A stretch of DNA of 26,302 nt. Source: Verrucomicrobiia bacterium. Its GTDB lineage: Bacteria > Verrucomicrobiota > Verrucomicrobiia > Opitutales > Opitutaceae. Every line of letters starts with the position of its first letter. The stretch's first letter is position 1. The notes beneath the pieces are model-generated. The model was given only the letters and a program-made list of their open reading frames with translations, did no database searches and was not told where the DNA came from. Shown here in pieces: positions 1-9,256 of this stretch. The stretch is from positions 1-26,302 of the forward strand of contig JAUHWE010000002.1 of assembly GCA_030424825.1 (NCBI GenBank), written 5' to 3'. The translations under genes and the position numbers were made by a program.

Positions 1-1233
1 AAAGGAAAAGAGTACAGCTAGAGGAAGAACACCGGAAATCAAAGCCGCACTGCGTAAATGCAGTACCATTATGACGACTACAATAATCGTAACCAAAATT
101 TGTTGACGTACCGCGTCTTCGAGCGTACCGAGCGTTTCGTAGATCAAGCCGGTTCGGTCATAGAAAGGCACGATCTGCACTTGACTAACCGTGCCGTCTT
201 CAAGAGTTTTTTTGGGCAGGCCGGGCGAGATCTCCGCGATCTTTTCCTTCACTCTTTTGATCACCGCCAACGGATTTTCGCCGTAGCGTGTGACGACCAC
301 GCCGCCGACCGCTTCCGCGCCCGCCTTGTCGAGAGCGCCGCGCCGCAAGGCGGGACCGTATTCGATTTCAGCAACCTCATCGAGCGTGATAGGGATGTTT
401 TCCCGCTGCGTGATGACGGTCTTACGCAAATCGTCGAGGCTTTCGATAAAGCCGAGTCCCCGGATCACGTATTCGGATGCGTTGATCTCAATGGTACGAG
501 CTCCAACGTCGAGATTGCTCCCACGCACCGCGTCAAACACTTCGTGCAACGCAATCCTGTAGGTCCACAACGCGTCGGGATCCACGTCCACTTGGTACTC
601 CTTAACGAAGCCTCCGATGGATGCGACCTCTGCAACGCCGTCCACTCCTTGCAAGGCATAGCGAACGTACCAGTCTTGAGCACTGCGGAGCTCGTCGAGA
701 TCCCAGCCGCCAGTAGGCTCTCCCTCCGGGTCCATGCCTTCAAGCGTGTACCAAAAAACTTGGCCAAGTGCCGTCGCGTCTGGTCCAAGTTGCGGCGATA
801 CGCCTTCCGGCAAAGTTCCAGACGGAAGACTGTTAAGCTTCTCCAGAATACGACTACGGGTCCAATAGAACTCGGCATCTTCTTTGAAGATTATGTAGAT
901 CGAGGAGAAACCGAACATCGAATAGCTGCGCACTGTTTTTACCTGCGGCAAACCGAGCAAGGCCGTAGTGAGCGGATAAGTGATCTGGTCTTCGATGTCC
1001 TGCGGAGAACGCCCCATCCATTGTGTGAATACGATTTGCTGGTTCTCGCCGATATCCGGAATCGCATCTACAGGCACCGGGTCGCGCGGCAGAGATTCAG
1101 TTTCCCAATCGAACGGTGCGACCATGATCCCCCAGAGGATCAGGCCTGCGGTGAAGAGCACTACGACAAGTTTATTCTCCAGGCAGAACCGGATGAGCTT
1201 GTTAATCGGATTTGAGGAATTCTCAGTGGTCAT
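1..1233 (-). CDS. cusA: CusA/CzcA-family heavy-metal RND efflux pump, N-terminal 411 residues (3' end outside window)
   Basis: Inner-membrane proton-driven RND pump subunit that, with the adjacent CusB and CusC proteins, exports metal ions from periplasm and cytoplasm through the outer membrane. The start ATG overlaps the cusB stop in an 11-base overlap, which supports this start and tight coupling. Visible features are a first membrane helix at about residues 22-40, then the heavy-metal RND signature DAIPDIGENQQIV at about 57-69, SPQDIEDQITYPLTTALLGLP at about 76-96 and YWTRSRILEKL at about 123-133. These are typical of the CusA/CzcA (HME) subgroup rather than of drug RND pumps. A second membrane segment (LVTIIVVVIMVLHLRSA) begins near the truncated end. 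The family is usually a little over 1000 residues, so about 60% is missing. The methionine metal-site region is outside the window, so Cu/Ag versus Co/Zn/Ni specificity is inferred from neighbours only. Confidence 0.93.
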   Translation of the reverse strand, partial: MTTENSSNPINKLIRFCLENKLVVVLFTAGLILWGIMVAPFDWETESLPRDPVPVDAIPDIGENQQIVFTQWMGRSPQDIEDQITYPLTTALLGLPQVKTVRSYSMFGFSSIYIIFKEDAEFYWTRSRILEKLNSLPSGTLPEGVSPQLGPDATALGQVFWYTLEGMDPEGEPTGGWDLDELRSAQDWYVRYALQGVDGVAEVASIGGFVKEYQVDVDPDALWTYRIALHEVFDAVRGSNLDVGARTIEINASEYVIRGLGFIESLDDLRKTVITQRENIPITLDEVAEIEYGPALRRGALDKAGAEAVGGVVVTRYGENPLAVIKRVKEKIAEISPGLPKKTLEDGTVSQVQIVPFYDRTGLIYETLGTLEDAVRQQILVTIIVVVIMVLHLRSAALISGVLPLAVLFSF

Positions 1234-3145
1234 GACCTTGATGAGCACCAGAGTTTGCTTCGATGGTTTCCTTAACTTCTCCGCAACTGAGCATCATAGC
1301 TCCGAAATATGGATTTTGCAACGGTTCGCCCCCTTGCAACCAATCGGCTCCACGATCTGGATACACCATGGGACAATGCATTACTGTGAGCGACTGCTCG
1401 AAAGCGTTTGGGTCCGATTTGGCGGCGGCGATCATCGCGTTTGACAATGTCTCGAAGTGAGGCTTGCGAAGGGCGTCCAAGCCTTCCACCGCAAGCATGT
1501 TATGCAGCAGGGCGGGCAGGTCGCCCGAGTGACCCGTCGACTCCATCATCGCTTTGGCTGCAGCCTTCGCCCCGTCGAGATCGTCGCCAGCGAGAGCGGC
1601 TTGCATATCCAGATAATTGCCAACCAATTGCGATGCTTGTTCAGGTGCAATCTCCAGGGCCGACATTTGATGGCCACTGTGATCTTCGCTGCCTTGGGCG
1701 GGTGATCCGCCGTGGTTGTGCCCAGGGGTTGGGCCTCCTCCCTGCGGGTTCATCATGCTCGGCTTAGCCTGGATTTGCAGGGCACTGTCGATCTTGAATG
1801 CTCCCTTGGTGACAACCCGTTCGCCTTCGTCCAAGCCAGCCGCCACGAGAAAATGGTCACCTGCCCGAGGACCAAGCGCAATTTCTCTTCCTTCGTAGGT
1901 CGGGCGTTCCGCATCCGGTTTCTCTATATACACAACAGCGCGCTTTCCGGTGCGCATGACCGCTGAAGCAGGAACGTAAAGCGGTGCCTCCTCTTCCTCG
2001 TCACGCACGTACCCAAGTTCTTGAGCTGGCACGAGGTCCATGCCGCAAATATCGCATTCGCCAGGGCTATCCTTCACGATCTCCGGATGCATGGGGCTGA
2101 TCCATTTGCCCGCGAACTCGGGTGCGTAGACCATTCCTCCATCCGCTAGCTGGGCTTCTACGAGTCCCTTAACGAACATCCCGGGTTTGAGACGCCGATC
2201 CTCATTCGGCACATTTACGCGTACTTGCACCGTACGCGTCATGCCGTCCACCTCAGGTTCTATAAAGGCGATTTGCCCATGAAAGGTCTCACCGGGAAAC
2301 GCCTCAACCGTGAAAGCAACGTCCTGCCCATAGCGAAGCCAGGCAAGATCGGACTCGTAAGCATCAAGGTAAAGCCAGAGCTCGTCGAGGTCCACAATTC
2401 GAAATAGCGATTCGCCCGTCTTCACGTAGTCTCCTACGTTCACTTTTTTGGATACAACCACACCGCCTATGGGAGCGCGCAAAATGAAATGGTCCTTCGC
2501 TTGCCCGCTTTCGATGATTGCGTCGATCTGATCAGGCAACAAATCCCAAAGACGGAGTTTTTCGCGTGCGGCAGCGGTGACCGACGAAGCCGGATCGCTA
2601 CGGTAGGAAGTGAGTAGTTCGCGTTGAGCGGTCAGCAATTCTGGGCTGTAGACTTTAGCGAGGTGCTCGCCTTGCTTCACGCCAATGCCCGTGTAGTTGA
2701 CAAACAGCTCGTCGATGCGAGCGGGAAAGCGAGCCGTGAGTGATTTTTCCTTGGTCTCATCGTAGGCGAGCTTGCCGACCAGACGCACTTCAGTGGTCGG
2801 AAAGCCTCGTTGGACGGCGGTCGTCTGGATCTCGGCCAACGCCTTCGAGCTTTTGCTCATGCTCATGACGCGCGGACCGTCGTCGGCTCCTGCGTCTTTC
2901 TCTAGCGGGATCAGAGCCATCCCGCAGATCGGGCATTTGCCCGGCTCGGGCTGCTGAATCTGCGGGTGCATCGAGCAGGTCCATATGCTAGGATCAGCGG
3001 TCGCAGATCGATCAGCTGATTCGGCCTCTTCCGCTGCGTGGTCATGCCCAGTATCGGGAGCAAGAACGAAGCGGCCGATTCCGAGGCCAATGATTAGAGC
3101 GGCGCTTGTCGAAGCGGCGATGGCGACAAAAGGTTTAATATTCAT
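1223..3145 (-). CDS. cusB: CusB-type periplasmic adaptor with two heavy-metal-binding domains and a C-terminal DUF3347 domain
   Basis: Membrane-fusion (HlyD/CusB) subunit linking the RND pump to the TolC channel and delivering metal. I chose the ATG that overlaps the cusC stop by ATGA, giving 640 residues; an upstream TTG-initiated extension would lie inside cusC. The order is: N-terminal membrane anchor (8-28); His/acidic linker; heavy-metal-binding domain WTCSMHPQ...CPICGMALIP (55-81); barrel-sandwich, hairpin and beta-barrel core (about 110-335); a second heavy-metal-binding domain WISPMHPEI...CDICGMDLVP (348-374) inserted before the membrane-proximal domain; a His/Gly-rich linker (466-493); and a DUF3347-like domain (about 505-625) with HCPM at 590-593, NPYFG at 611-615 and C621; the tail ends HQGHDH. 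E. coli CusB is about 400 residues, so this is a much enlarged adaptor with several extra metal-binding modules. The domain names come from motif recognition and no search was run. Confidence 0.93.
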   Translation of the reverse strand: MNIKPFVAIAASTSAALIIGLGIGRFVLAPDTGHDHAAEEAESADRSATADPSIWTCSMHPQIQQPEPGKCPICGMALIPLEKDAGADDGPRVMSMSKSSKALAEIQTTAVQRGFPTTEVRLVGKLAYDETKEKSLTARFPARIDELFVNYTGIGVKQGEHLAKVYSPELLTAQRELLTSYRSDPASSVTAAAREKLRLWDLLPDQIDAIIESGQAKDHFILRAPIGGVVVSKKVNVGDYVKTGESLFRIVDLDELWLYLDAYESDLAWLRYGQDVAFTVEAFPGETFHGQIAFIEPEVDGMTRTVQVRVNVPNEDRRLKPGMFVKGLVEAQLADGGMVYAPEFAGKWISPMHPEIVKDSPGECDICGMDLVPAQELGYVRDEEEEAPLYVPASAVMRTGKRAVVYIEKPDAERPTYEGREIALGPRAGDHFLVAAGLDEGERVVTKGAFKIDSALQIQAKPSMMNPQGGGPTPGHNHGGSPAQGSEDHSGHQMSALEIAPEQASQLVGNYLDMQAALAGDDLDGAKAAAKAMMESTGHSGDLPALLHNMLAVEGLDALRKPHFETLSNAMIAAAKSDPNAFEQSLTVMHCPMVYPDRGADWLQGGEPLQNPYFGAMMLSCGEVKETIEANSGAHQGHDH

Positions 3146-4470
3146 TTCGATTGAGTGGCTTGAAAGGTTCCAAGAATAGGTTGGTTTGCGAGCGTCTGAG
3201 CGGCGACAAGTTGTTGCCAAGCGTCGGCCGCGGCCCGCCAGTAAAGAAGTTGAAGTTCGAGCAGCGAACGCTCGCTGTCGATGACTTCAAGAATCCCAGC
3301 GCGCCCGCCTTGATAGCTCGTGCGGCTGTTTTCCACCGCTTGCTCAGCCAGACCGAGCAGCTCCTCACCATAAAGCTCAAGGCGACGGTTCGCATCGGTG
3401 AGCGAAGAAAGGCTGCTGGCGAGATCGGCTTTTAGCGCATTGAGGCGATTCTGGTATTCCGACTGGATCGCTTGTTGCGACGAGGCAGCTTCCGCTTGAG
3501 CCGCGCGATTCTTTTTTGACCAGAGCGGAATGTTGACGCCAAAGGTCACGCCCCAGGCATTCTTGCCGGAGTCGACACTCATGGCTGGTAAATCTAGATC
3601 GCCTATTTGAACGTAGTTAACACCAACGGAAAAATCGGGTCGGCTTTCCAACTTGGCCAATTCGATCCTCGCTTCGGCGCTCGCAATTTTGCGTTCGAGC
3701 ATTTGCAGCTCGGGGTTGTTGGCCTCGATGGCCTCAAGCAGTGAAGCTGCCCTCGGGTTTACGAACCCTGGCTTCTGCCATTCTGGCCAAGGAAGCAGCG
3801 TCGATTCGGGAAGCGCTAGCAATTCGCTGAGTTGAGCCGACTGCGTCACGCGTTTTTGCTGCAAGGACTGCAGGCGGTCGTTTACCTTACCGATTTCCAC
3901 CTTAAGGCGAAGCAGCGCATTGAGGTCACCACCTGCCTTTACCTTCTCCTCCACGATGGGCTCTAGCTGCTCTAGGAGAGAGAGGTTTTCGCGGGTCAGC
4001 TGTGTCGCTCGCTGGGTAAACCCATATTCGTAGTACATCAATGAAACCATGCGAGCGAGCACAAGCTGCTGCCTTTGGTAGGCATACCAAAGAGCTTCTG
4101 CCTGCTCGCTCGTCGCCTTTTCGCGAGCATCCAGCTTGCCGAACCACGGAATCCGCTGGTTGACCATGAGAGCGTTCTCCTGCGGGCCGTTGCGCGTCTG
4201 AATCGAGTCGACGAAGCTTGTCACCTGCAGCATTGGGTCCGGTAGTGCGGCCGCCTGTGGAATCCGTTGAGTGGCGGCTTCGTAGCGTTTTTCGAAAGCG
4301 TCTAGCTGCGGATTGGCCGCTTGAGCACGAGCGAGATAATCCTCCAAGGAGGAGAGTTGGCTCGCAGCATTTTCGTATTGAGCAAAAAGCGTCGAAACGC
4401 CCCAAATCCCAAAAAGAGCAATCGCGGTCGAACGCAGAATACATAGATGGCTTCGTAGTCCTAAAGTCAT
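3142..4470 (-). CDS. cusC: CusC/TolC-family outer-membrane efflux channel
   Basis: Outer-membrane channel of the tripartite metal efflux pump. The 442-residue product begins with a signal peptide-like segment (basic start, then STAIALFGIWGVSTLFAQ) and continues with the long amphipathic helical hairpins of the OEP family, seen in segments such as LSSLEDYLARAQAANPQL near the start, a second LLEAIEANNPELQMLERKIASAE repeat, and VENSRTSYQGGRAGILEVIDSERSLL near the end. A TTG five codons upstream could also open the frame, but it lies inside the predicted -10 element of the ECF-type promoter, so I prefer the ATG. Its stop overlaps the cusB start by ATGA. Transcription order is cusC-cusB-cusA. The predicted transcript would have a leader of only a few bases, and no Shine-Dalgarno sequence is visible. 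Confidence 0.9.
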   Translation of the reverse strand: MTLGLRSHLCILRSTAIALFGIWGVSTLFAQYENAASQLSSLEDYLARAQAANPQLDAFEKRYEAATQRIPQAAALPDPMLQVTSFVDSIQTRNGPQENALMVNQRIPWFGKLDAREKATSEQAEALWYAYQRQQLVLARMVSLMYYEYGFTQRATQLTRENLSLLEQLEPIVEEKVKAGGDLNALLRLKVEIGKVNDRLQSLQQKRVTQSAQLSELLALPESTLLPWPEWQKPGFVNPRAASLLEAIEANNPELQMLERKIASAEARIELAKLESRPDFSVGVNYVQIGDLDLPAMSVDSGKNAWGVTFGVNIPLWSKKNRAAQAEAASSQQAIQSEYQNRLNALKADLASSLSSLTDANRRLELYGEELLGLAEQAVENSRTSYQGGRAGILEVIDSERSLLELQLLYWRAAADAWQQLVAAQTLANQPILGTFQATQSK

Positions 4471-4481
4471 TAGTACACGCT

Positions 4482-4510
4482 TCAACGCAAAGACTATTCT
4501 AAACCCTCAA
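4482..4510 (-). promoter_or_regulatory. Putative ECF-sigma promoter P1 upstream of cusC
   Basis: On the minus strand, TTGAGGGTTT (4510-4501) is followed after 13 bases by CGTTGA (4487-4482). The same box and spacing occur at three other places in the metal island. The geometry matches ECF promoters, with a -35 element, about 16 bases and a CGT-type -10 element. It lies directly before the cusC start, so it probably drives cusCBA. That the neighbouring CnrH-like sigma factor recognises it is inference. Confidence 0.6.
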
Positions 4511-4713
4511 AAAGATCCCGAAGAATCGCAGCGGACTTTTTCGGCGTCATGAACAGCGTTTAATAAGTCGTCGCATGACACTATAGTAGAACGTCGCAGA
4601 CCACGTCAGCAGCACAATTCCGGTAAGCGATTCGCTCAATAGCGTTCCCAGGGCCTAGTAGCGGAATACGACCGCAATATTGATAACAAGCAAAGAGATG
4701 GGGAGTGATATAA

Positions 4714-6051
4714 TCAATGAGAGTTCGTCTCCGTGCTATAGTGAGGGTCGTCCTCATCGTATTCGTGCAACTTCAAGAACCACTTTTCCGCAGCGAAAAC
4801 CAGAGCCAAGCCGATCAAGGAAATCCAAACGACCAGCATATCCGACTGGGTCTTGACCCATAGGAAAGCGACGAGGACGATGACATCCAGAGTCATCGCG
4901 GTGATCAGCACCCAAGCTCTTGCTTTTACGTCCTTTCGCAGATGCTTAAAAACGCCCCAGTGGATGAAGATGTCCATCACTATATAAAAAACGGCACCGA
5001 GAGAGGCAATACGACTGAGGTCGAAAAACACCGTAAGCAGTATCGCGATACCGACGGTGTAGACGAGTGTGTGACGCTGCAAGTCGCCAGGAAGATTGAA
5101 GTGCCGATGAGGCACCAGCTGCATCGAAGTGAGCATTGCTAGCATCCGGGACACCGCAAAGACACTGGCGATGACGCCCGACACCGTCGCAATGATGGCA
5201 AAACCCACTGTGAACCAGACGCCATACTGGCCGAAGGCCGGTCGCGAGGCTTCAGCCAGAGAATAGTCTTTTGCCCTGACGATTTCCTCGATCGGTAGGT
5301 TCGCACCTACGGCAAGTGCGACAAAGACATACAGTACAACGCAAATAGAGATGGAGAAAATGATCGCCCGTCCGACGTTTCTATTCGCGTCCTTAAGTTC
5401 ACCGCCACTGTTAGTGATCGTAGTGAAGCCCTTGTATCCAAGAATGCCTAGGGCAACTGCTCCGAGGAAGCTGGCGATTCCCGTTTCCTGCGGTTCGACT
5501 GAGACACTCTCGAAAGACCAACCTGTTGCCCACAGGCCGCCGAAAGCTAGCGCAGCCAAACCCGCGATTTTCACGAACGCCATGGCAAACGAAAAGGTCT
5601 GGATGAAGCGGTTGCTAAGAATGTTGATCAGAAAAGTGAACAGCAGGAGCAAGACCCCGAGCGCGGGGATCAGCCATTCGGCGTCCTTGGCATCGAATAC
5701 CTGCAGGACGTAGGTGCCGAAAGTTCGGGCGACTAGGCTCTCGTTGATCACCATCGAGAAATACATGAGCAGCGCGCACGCTCCGGTCATGAGACCACGT
5801 CCGTAGGCCTTTTTCAGAAACATAGCGATACCCCCAGCGGAGGGGTATTTCTGCGCCATCTTTACATAGCTGTAAGCGCTGAACCCGGCGACGACCGCCG
5901 CCACGAAAAAAGCGAGTGGAAACCAAGTACCCGCCAGTTCCGCGATTTGTCCAGTCAGAGCAAAAATGCCCGCGCCGATCATCACGCCCGTACCCATGGA
6001 CACCGCCCCCCAAAGGCTGAGGGAGTCTTTGTCGTTCGAATTGTGATTCAT
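4714..6051 (-). CDS. APC-superfamily amino-acid/polyamine permease-like transporter
   Basis: A 445-residue inner-membrane transporter with about 12 hydrophobic segments. The first helix carries the APC signature GVMIGAGIFALTGQIAELAG (residues 22-41), which forms the unwound substrate site in this superfamily. A later segment ILGYKGFTTITNSGGELKDANRNVGRAI resembles the TM6/loop 6-7 region of APC carriers. The tail is acidic and cytosolic. The gene is downstream of the copper ATPase after a 113-base gap and on the same strand, and APC permeases of unknown substrate do turn up in metal-resistance clusters. Substrate cannot be read from the sequence. The ATG has no convincing Shine-Dalgarno sequence, and short SD-led reading frames precede it. 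Confidence 0.85.
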   Translation of the reverse strand: MNHNSNDKDSLSLWGAVSMGTGVMIGAGIFALTGQIAELAGTWFPLAFFVAAVVAGFSAYSYVKMAQKYPSAGGIAMFLKKAYGRGLMTGACALLMYFSMVINESLVARTFGTYVLQVFDAKDAEWLIPALGVLLLLFTFLINILSNRFIQTFSFAMAFVKIAGLAALAFGGLWATGWSFESVSVEPQETGIASFLGAVALGILGYKGFTTITNSGGELKDANRNVGRAIIFSISICVVLYVFVALAVGANLPIEEIVRAKDYSLAEASRPAFGQYGVWFTVGFAIIATVSGVIASVFAVSRMLAMLTSMQLVPHRHFNLPGDLQRHTLVYTVGIAILLTVFFDLSRIASLGAVFYIVMDIFIHWGVFKHLRKDVKARAWVLITAMTLDVIVLVAFLWVKTQSDMLVVWISLIGLALVFAAEKWFLKLHEYDEDDPHYSTETNSH

Positions 6052-6106
6052 ATTATCAGTTAATCGTTTTGGTCATACATTTCCTCAGTTTCGGTGACTG
6101 GCACGA

Positions 6107-6143
6107 TCATCTAAGTTTTGACGATTTCATCGTCCTGCCTCCT
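6107..6143 (-). promoter_or_regulatory. Possible leader micro-ORF and hairpin between copA and the APC permease
   Basis: On the minus strand a perfect AGGAGG (6143-6138) stands seven bases before an ATG (6130) that opens only seven codons (MKSSKLR) before a TGA. The ATG lies in the loop of a perfect six-base-pair hairpin, GACGAT-GAA-ATCGTC (6134-6120). It may be a translated leader for the SD-less permease gene, or a remnant. There is no direct evidence of function. Confidence 0.25.
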
Positions 6144-6164
6144 AAATTTCTTTTGCGCCATCTA

Positions 6165-8600
6165 TTATTTATCGAGTGAGAATTTTTTTAGTCGTAGTGC
6201 ATTTGTAACTACTGATACTGAACTTAGGGCCATAGCGGCGCCCGCGATCATTGGACTTAGCAAAATGCCGAATAGTGGATACAGTATTCCCGCCGCGACT
6301 GGAACGCCGGTCGCGTTGTAAATGAAGGCGAAGAAGAGATTCTGGCGTATGTTCCGCATGACGGCACGACTCAATTTAAGCCCGCCCACGATGCCGCGCA
6401 AATCCCCTTTGACTAGGGTCAGGCCCGCGCTTTCGATGGCAACGTCGGTGCCCGTGCCCATAGCGATGCCTACATCGGCGGCGGCCAGTGCGGGTGCGTC
6501 GTTGATCCCATCGCCCGCCATAGCCACACGGTGCCCTTTGTCTTTGAGTTCGTTGACGATTCGTTGCTTGTCCTCCGGAGAAACCTCGGCATGCACTTCG
6601 TCAATGCCCAGTTCCTTGGCTACGGCCTGAGCCGTTCGCGAATTGTCGCCAGTACACATGACGACGGTGATGCCGAGCGCGTGCAGTGATTGAACCGCTT
6701 CCTTCGAGCTGTCCTTAATCGGGTCGGCGATGGCGATGAGACCGAGAAGTCGCTCATTCCGTGCAGCCCAGATCACCGTCTTGGCCTCGCTTTGGAGGCG
6801 TTCTGCTTTCTTGATTAGGTTTTCCGGGATATCTACGCCCACCGACTCAATGAAGCCCCGCTTGCCAATGCGAACGATTTCGCCGTCTACCATCGCCTGG
6901 ACCCCGCCGCCAGTGGTGCTTTCGAAGTCAGAGATTTCAGGAAGATTGAGCTCGTCATCCTTGGCCTTATCGTAAACGGCCCGTGCCAAGGGGTGCTCCG
7001 ATTGCGCTTCGACGGCCGCCGCCAATCGAAGAAGTTCGCTTGTATCGCCGCCGTCGGGATCGCTGAGATCCACAACCGATGGTTTGCCTTCGGTCAAGGT
7101 GCCGGTCTTGTCGGTAATTAGGTGGGTGATTTTCTCGGCTCGCTCGATGGATTCCGCATTCTTGACCAGAATACCACTTTGAGCGCCTTTTCCGACACCG
7201 ACCATTATCGACATCGGTGTGGCCAAGCCCAAGGCGCAGGGACAGGCGATTATCAATACGGAAACCGCGACGACGATGGCGTAAGCTATCGCCGGCTGGG
7301 GCCCGAAGGTGGCCCAAAGAATAGCCGCAACAACAGCGATTAAAACCACGACTGGCACAAACCAGCCTGACACTTGGTCCGCGAGTTTTTGGATGGGGGC
7401 GCGGCTTCGCTGGGCCTCCGCAACCATGTTCACGATCTGCGAAAGCATGGTTTCCTCGCCAACGGCTACGGCTTCCATGACGAAGCTGCCCGTCTGATTG
7501 ACGGTCGCTCCAATGACCTTGTCGCCTTCGCCTTTCTCGACTGGCACTGGTTCACCCGTGATCATGGATTCGTCGATGGTGCTCTTCCCTTCTCGAATGA
7601 CGCCATCGAGCGGGATCTTTTCGCCCGGCCGCACGCGCAGGCGGTCGCCTTTGTGAATATCGTCGATTTCGACTTCCTCCTCGTCACCGTTCTCTTTGAG
7701 CCGGTGAGCTGTCTTCGCCGCAAGATCTAGCAGACTCTGAATTGCCTGCCCAGTTTGCCTGCGGGCTCTCGCTTCCAACCATTGTCCAAGAAGAATCAGA
7801 GTGGTGATGACCGCCCCCGCCTCAAAGTATAAAGCGACCTCGCCATGGCGGCGAAACGACTCCGGGAACATTCCGGGGAACAGCACAGCGACCACGCTGT
7901 AGGCGTAAGCCGCGCCGACACCAAGCATGATGAGCGTGAACATGGTTAAGCTGCGGTTCACGATGGAGCGCCAACCCCGGGAGAAGAACATGCCACCCGC
8001 CCACAGAATAACCGGCGTGGCTAGGATGAATTCCAACCAGCCTTGCAGTTCCGGCGACAAAAGGTTCTCGAAGGAAAGCCCGGGTATCATGCTGTCGAAG
8101 GCCAGCAGGAGGATCGGCACAGTCAGCGCACCTGCAACCAGAGTCTTACGCTTCAGGCTTTGGATTTCCTTTTCCTCTTCCTCATCGTCGCCCGAAGCAG
8201 TCATCGGCTCCAGGTCCATGCCGCATTTGGGGCACTGGCCGGGATGATCCTGCTGGATCTCGGGGTGCATCGGACACGTCCAAAGCTTTGACGAGCCAGC
8301 TTTAAAGGCTGGATTGCGCTCCAGCCTCATACCGCACTTCGGGCAATCACCAGGCTTGTCGGACTCGACGCCGGGGCACATCGGGCAGAAGTACCTTGCG
8401 TTCGCCGCAGGCGTAACGGAATCGTCATGCGAGTGGTCGTGATGACAGCAGCTGTGTCTTCCGTGGGAATCGATTAAAGCATCACCCTCTGATGAGTGAG
8501 GCTCATGTTCACAAGTGCTGTGAGATGCGGCCTCGACGGTTTTTTCTTTTTCTTCATCTTTGGACGACGAAGAGTGCCTGTTGTGGTGTTCGTGTTTCAT
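6165..8600 (-). CDS. copA: Cu+/Ag+-translocating P1B-type ATPase with His-rich tail and two heavy-metal-binding domains
   Basis: ATP-driven export of monovalent copper or silver from the cytoplasm. The 811-residue product has all core P1B motifs: TGEP (348-351), CPC in the sixth membrane helix (453-455), DKTGT with the phosphorylated Asp497, SEHPLA (534-539) and GDGIND (696-701). The Cu+-type signatures of the last helices are present as YN (761-762) and MALSS (790-794), arguing for Cu/Ag over Zn/Cd. The N-terminus has no GMxCxxC HMA domain. It has a His-rich stretch (residues 3-58) and two heavy-metal-binding domains, YFCPM...CPKCGMRLE (70-94) and WTCPM...[11 protein letters not shown] (107-133), as in SilP-like ATPases. 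It lies 77 bases downstream of the HMA-AraC regulator. A TATAAT ends only six bases before the ATG and no Shine-Dalgarno sequence is visible. Confidence 0.95.
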   Translation of the reverse strand: MKHEHHNRHSSSSKDEEKEKTVEAASHSTCEHEPHSSEGDALIDSHGRHSCCHHDHSHDDSVTPAANARYFCPMCPGVESDKPGDCPKCGMRLERNPAFKAGSSKLWTCPMHPEIQQDHPGQCPKCGMDLEPMTASGDDEEEEKEIQSLKRKTLVAGALTVPILLLAFDSMIPGLSFENLLSPELQGWLEFILATPVILWAGGMFFSRGWRSIVNRSLTMFTLIMLGVGAAYAYSVVAVLFPGMFPESFRRHGEVALYFEAGAVITTLILLGQWLEARARRQTGQAIQSLLDLAAKTAHRLKENGDEEEVEIDDIHKGDRLRVRPGEKIPLDGVIREGKSTIDESMITGEPVPVEKGEGDKVIGATVNQTGSFVMEAVAVGEETMLSQIVNMVAEAQRSRAPIQKLADQVSGWFVPVVVLIAVVAAILWATFGPQPAIAYAIVVAVSVLIIACPCALGLATPMSIMVGVGKGAQSGILVKNAESIERAEKITHLITDKTGTLTEGKPSVVDLSDPDGGDTSELLRLAAAVEAQSEHPLARAVYDKAKDDELNLPEISDFESTTGGGVQAMVDGEIVRIGKRGFIESVGVDIPENLIKKAERLQSEAKTVIWAARNERLLGLIAIADPIKDSSKEAVQSLHALGITVVMCTGDNSRTAQAVAKELGIDEVHAEVSPEDKQRIVNELKDKGHRVAMAGDGINDAPALAAADVGIAMGTGTDVAIESAGLTLVKGDLRGIVGGLKLSRAVMRNIRQNLFFAFIYNATGVPVAAGILYPLFGILLSPMIAGAAMALSSVSVVTNALRLKKFSLDK

Positions 8601-8677
8601 CGGGCTATTATAGTGGATTTTCGGTTGGGTTTTCTTACATTACCATGGCGAAACTTTACGGAATTCCGCGCCCTCGA

Positions 8678-9256
8678 CTAGATTGAATCGAGAGATCGGC
8701 GAGCCGGAGGACGACTCGCTTTCTTAAACTGACTTGGAGACATGCCCGTCTCTCTTCTAAACTGGGCCGAGAAGTGGGCAGCGCTGCTGAAGTCAAGCAA
8801 TTCCGCTACCTCGGTAACATTCAGCTCCTTGTAGGAAAGCAGCTCCTTTGCCCGTTCCATTCGTTGAAGCATGGAGTAGCGCTCAATTGTCATTGCTTCC
8901 ACCGACGAAAATACTTTGCTTAAATAACTATAGTCGCGATTGAGAGCCTCCGCAAGCTGAGCAGACAATTTCAGGGGCGATAAAATATCCGCATAATGGA
9001 TACGCTCTAGGATTAACGACTTGATCCTGTTTATCAAACGCTTCTCCTTGGAAAGCAAAACCTCAAATCCGCTCGCCTCAAGCATTTCTGAGAGCGAACG
9101 AAATTCGACATCGGACAATTGCCGTTTAAGCTTCACCTCGCCCAACGAAACCGATTCGGTCTGTAAACCGAGCTCATCAAGAATCGACTCCACAGTCGTG
9201 ATGCAACGGGGACAAACCATGTGCTTAATGTAGATTGATTCATCTATTCTATCCAT
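8678..9256 (-). CDS. AraC-family transcriptional regulator with N-terminal HMA-like metal-binding domain
   Basis: A 192-residue regulator. Residues 8-70 resemble a ferredoxin-fold HMA domain with the metal site MVCPRC (Cys15, Cys18), and residues about 95-182 form an AraC-type double helix-turn-helix, ending VTEVAELLDFSSAAHFSAQFRRETGMSPSQFKK. This HMA-AraC architecture is known, chiefly from Bacteroidota and relatives, next to copper ATPases, and fits a cytosolic metal sensor controlling copA. The ATG chosen lies inside the last codons of a 37-residue upstream ORF, suggesting translational coupling. A longer in-frame start at 9358 would add a low-complexity Ser/Arg extension, and its start sits two bases from the SD-supported ATG of the small ORF, so I rejected it. 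Since the ATPase itself lacks an HMA domain, this is the only cytosolic CxxC HMA seen in the island. Confidence 0.85.
   Translation of the reverse strand: MDRIDESIYIKHMVCPRCITTVESILDELGLQTESVSLGEVKLKRQLSDVEFRSLSEMLEASGFEVLLSKEKRLINRIKSLILERIHYADILSPLKLSAQLAEALNRDYSYLSKVFSSVEAMTIERYSMLQRMERAKELLSYKELNVTEVAELLDFSSAAHFSAQFRRETGMSPSQFKKASRPPARRSLDSI

Noticed and set aside
58..1215. Long plus-strand open frame of 385 codons
   Set aside because: It lies antisense to the well-supported cusA frame; its translation is Arg/His-rich with no recognisable domain, a typical shadow of a GC-biased gene.
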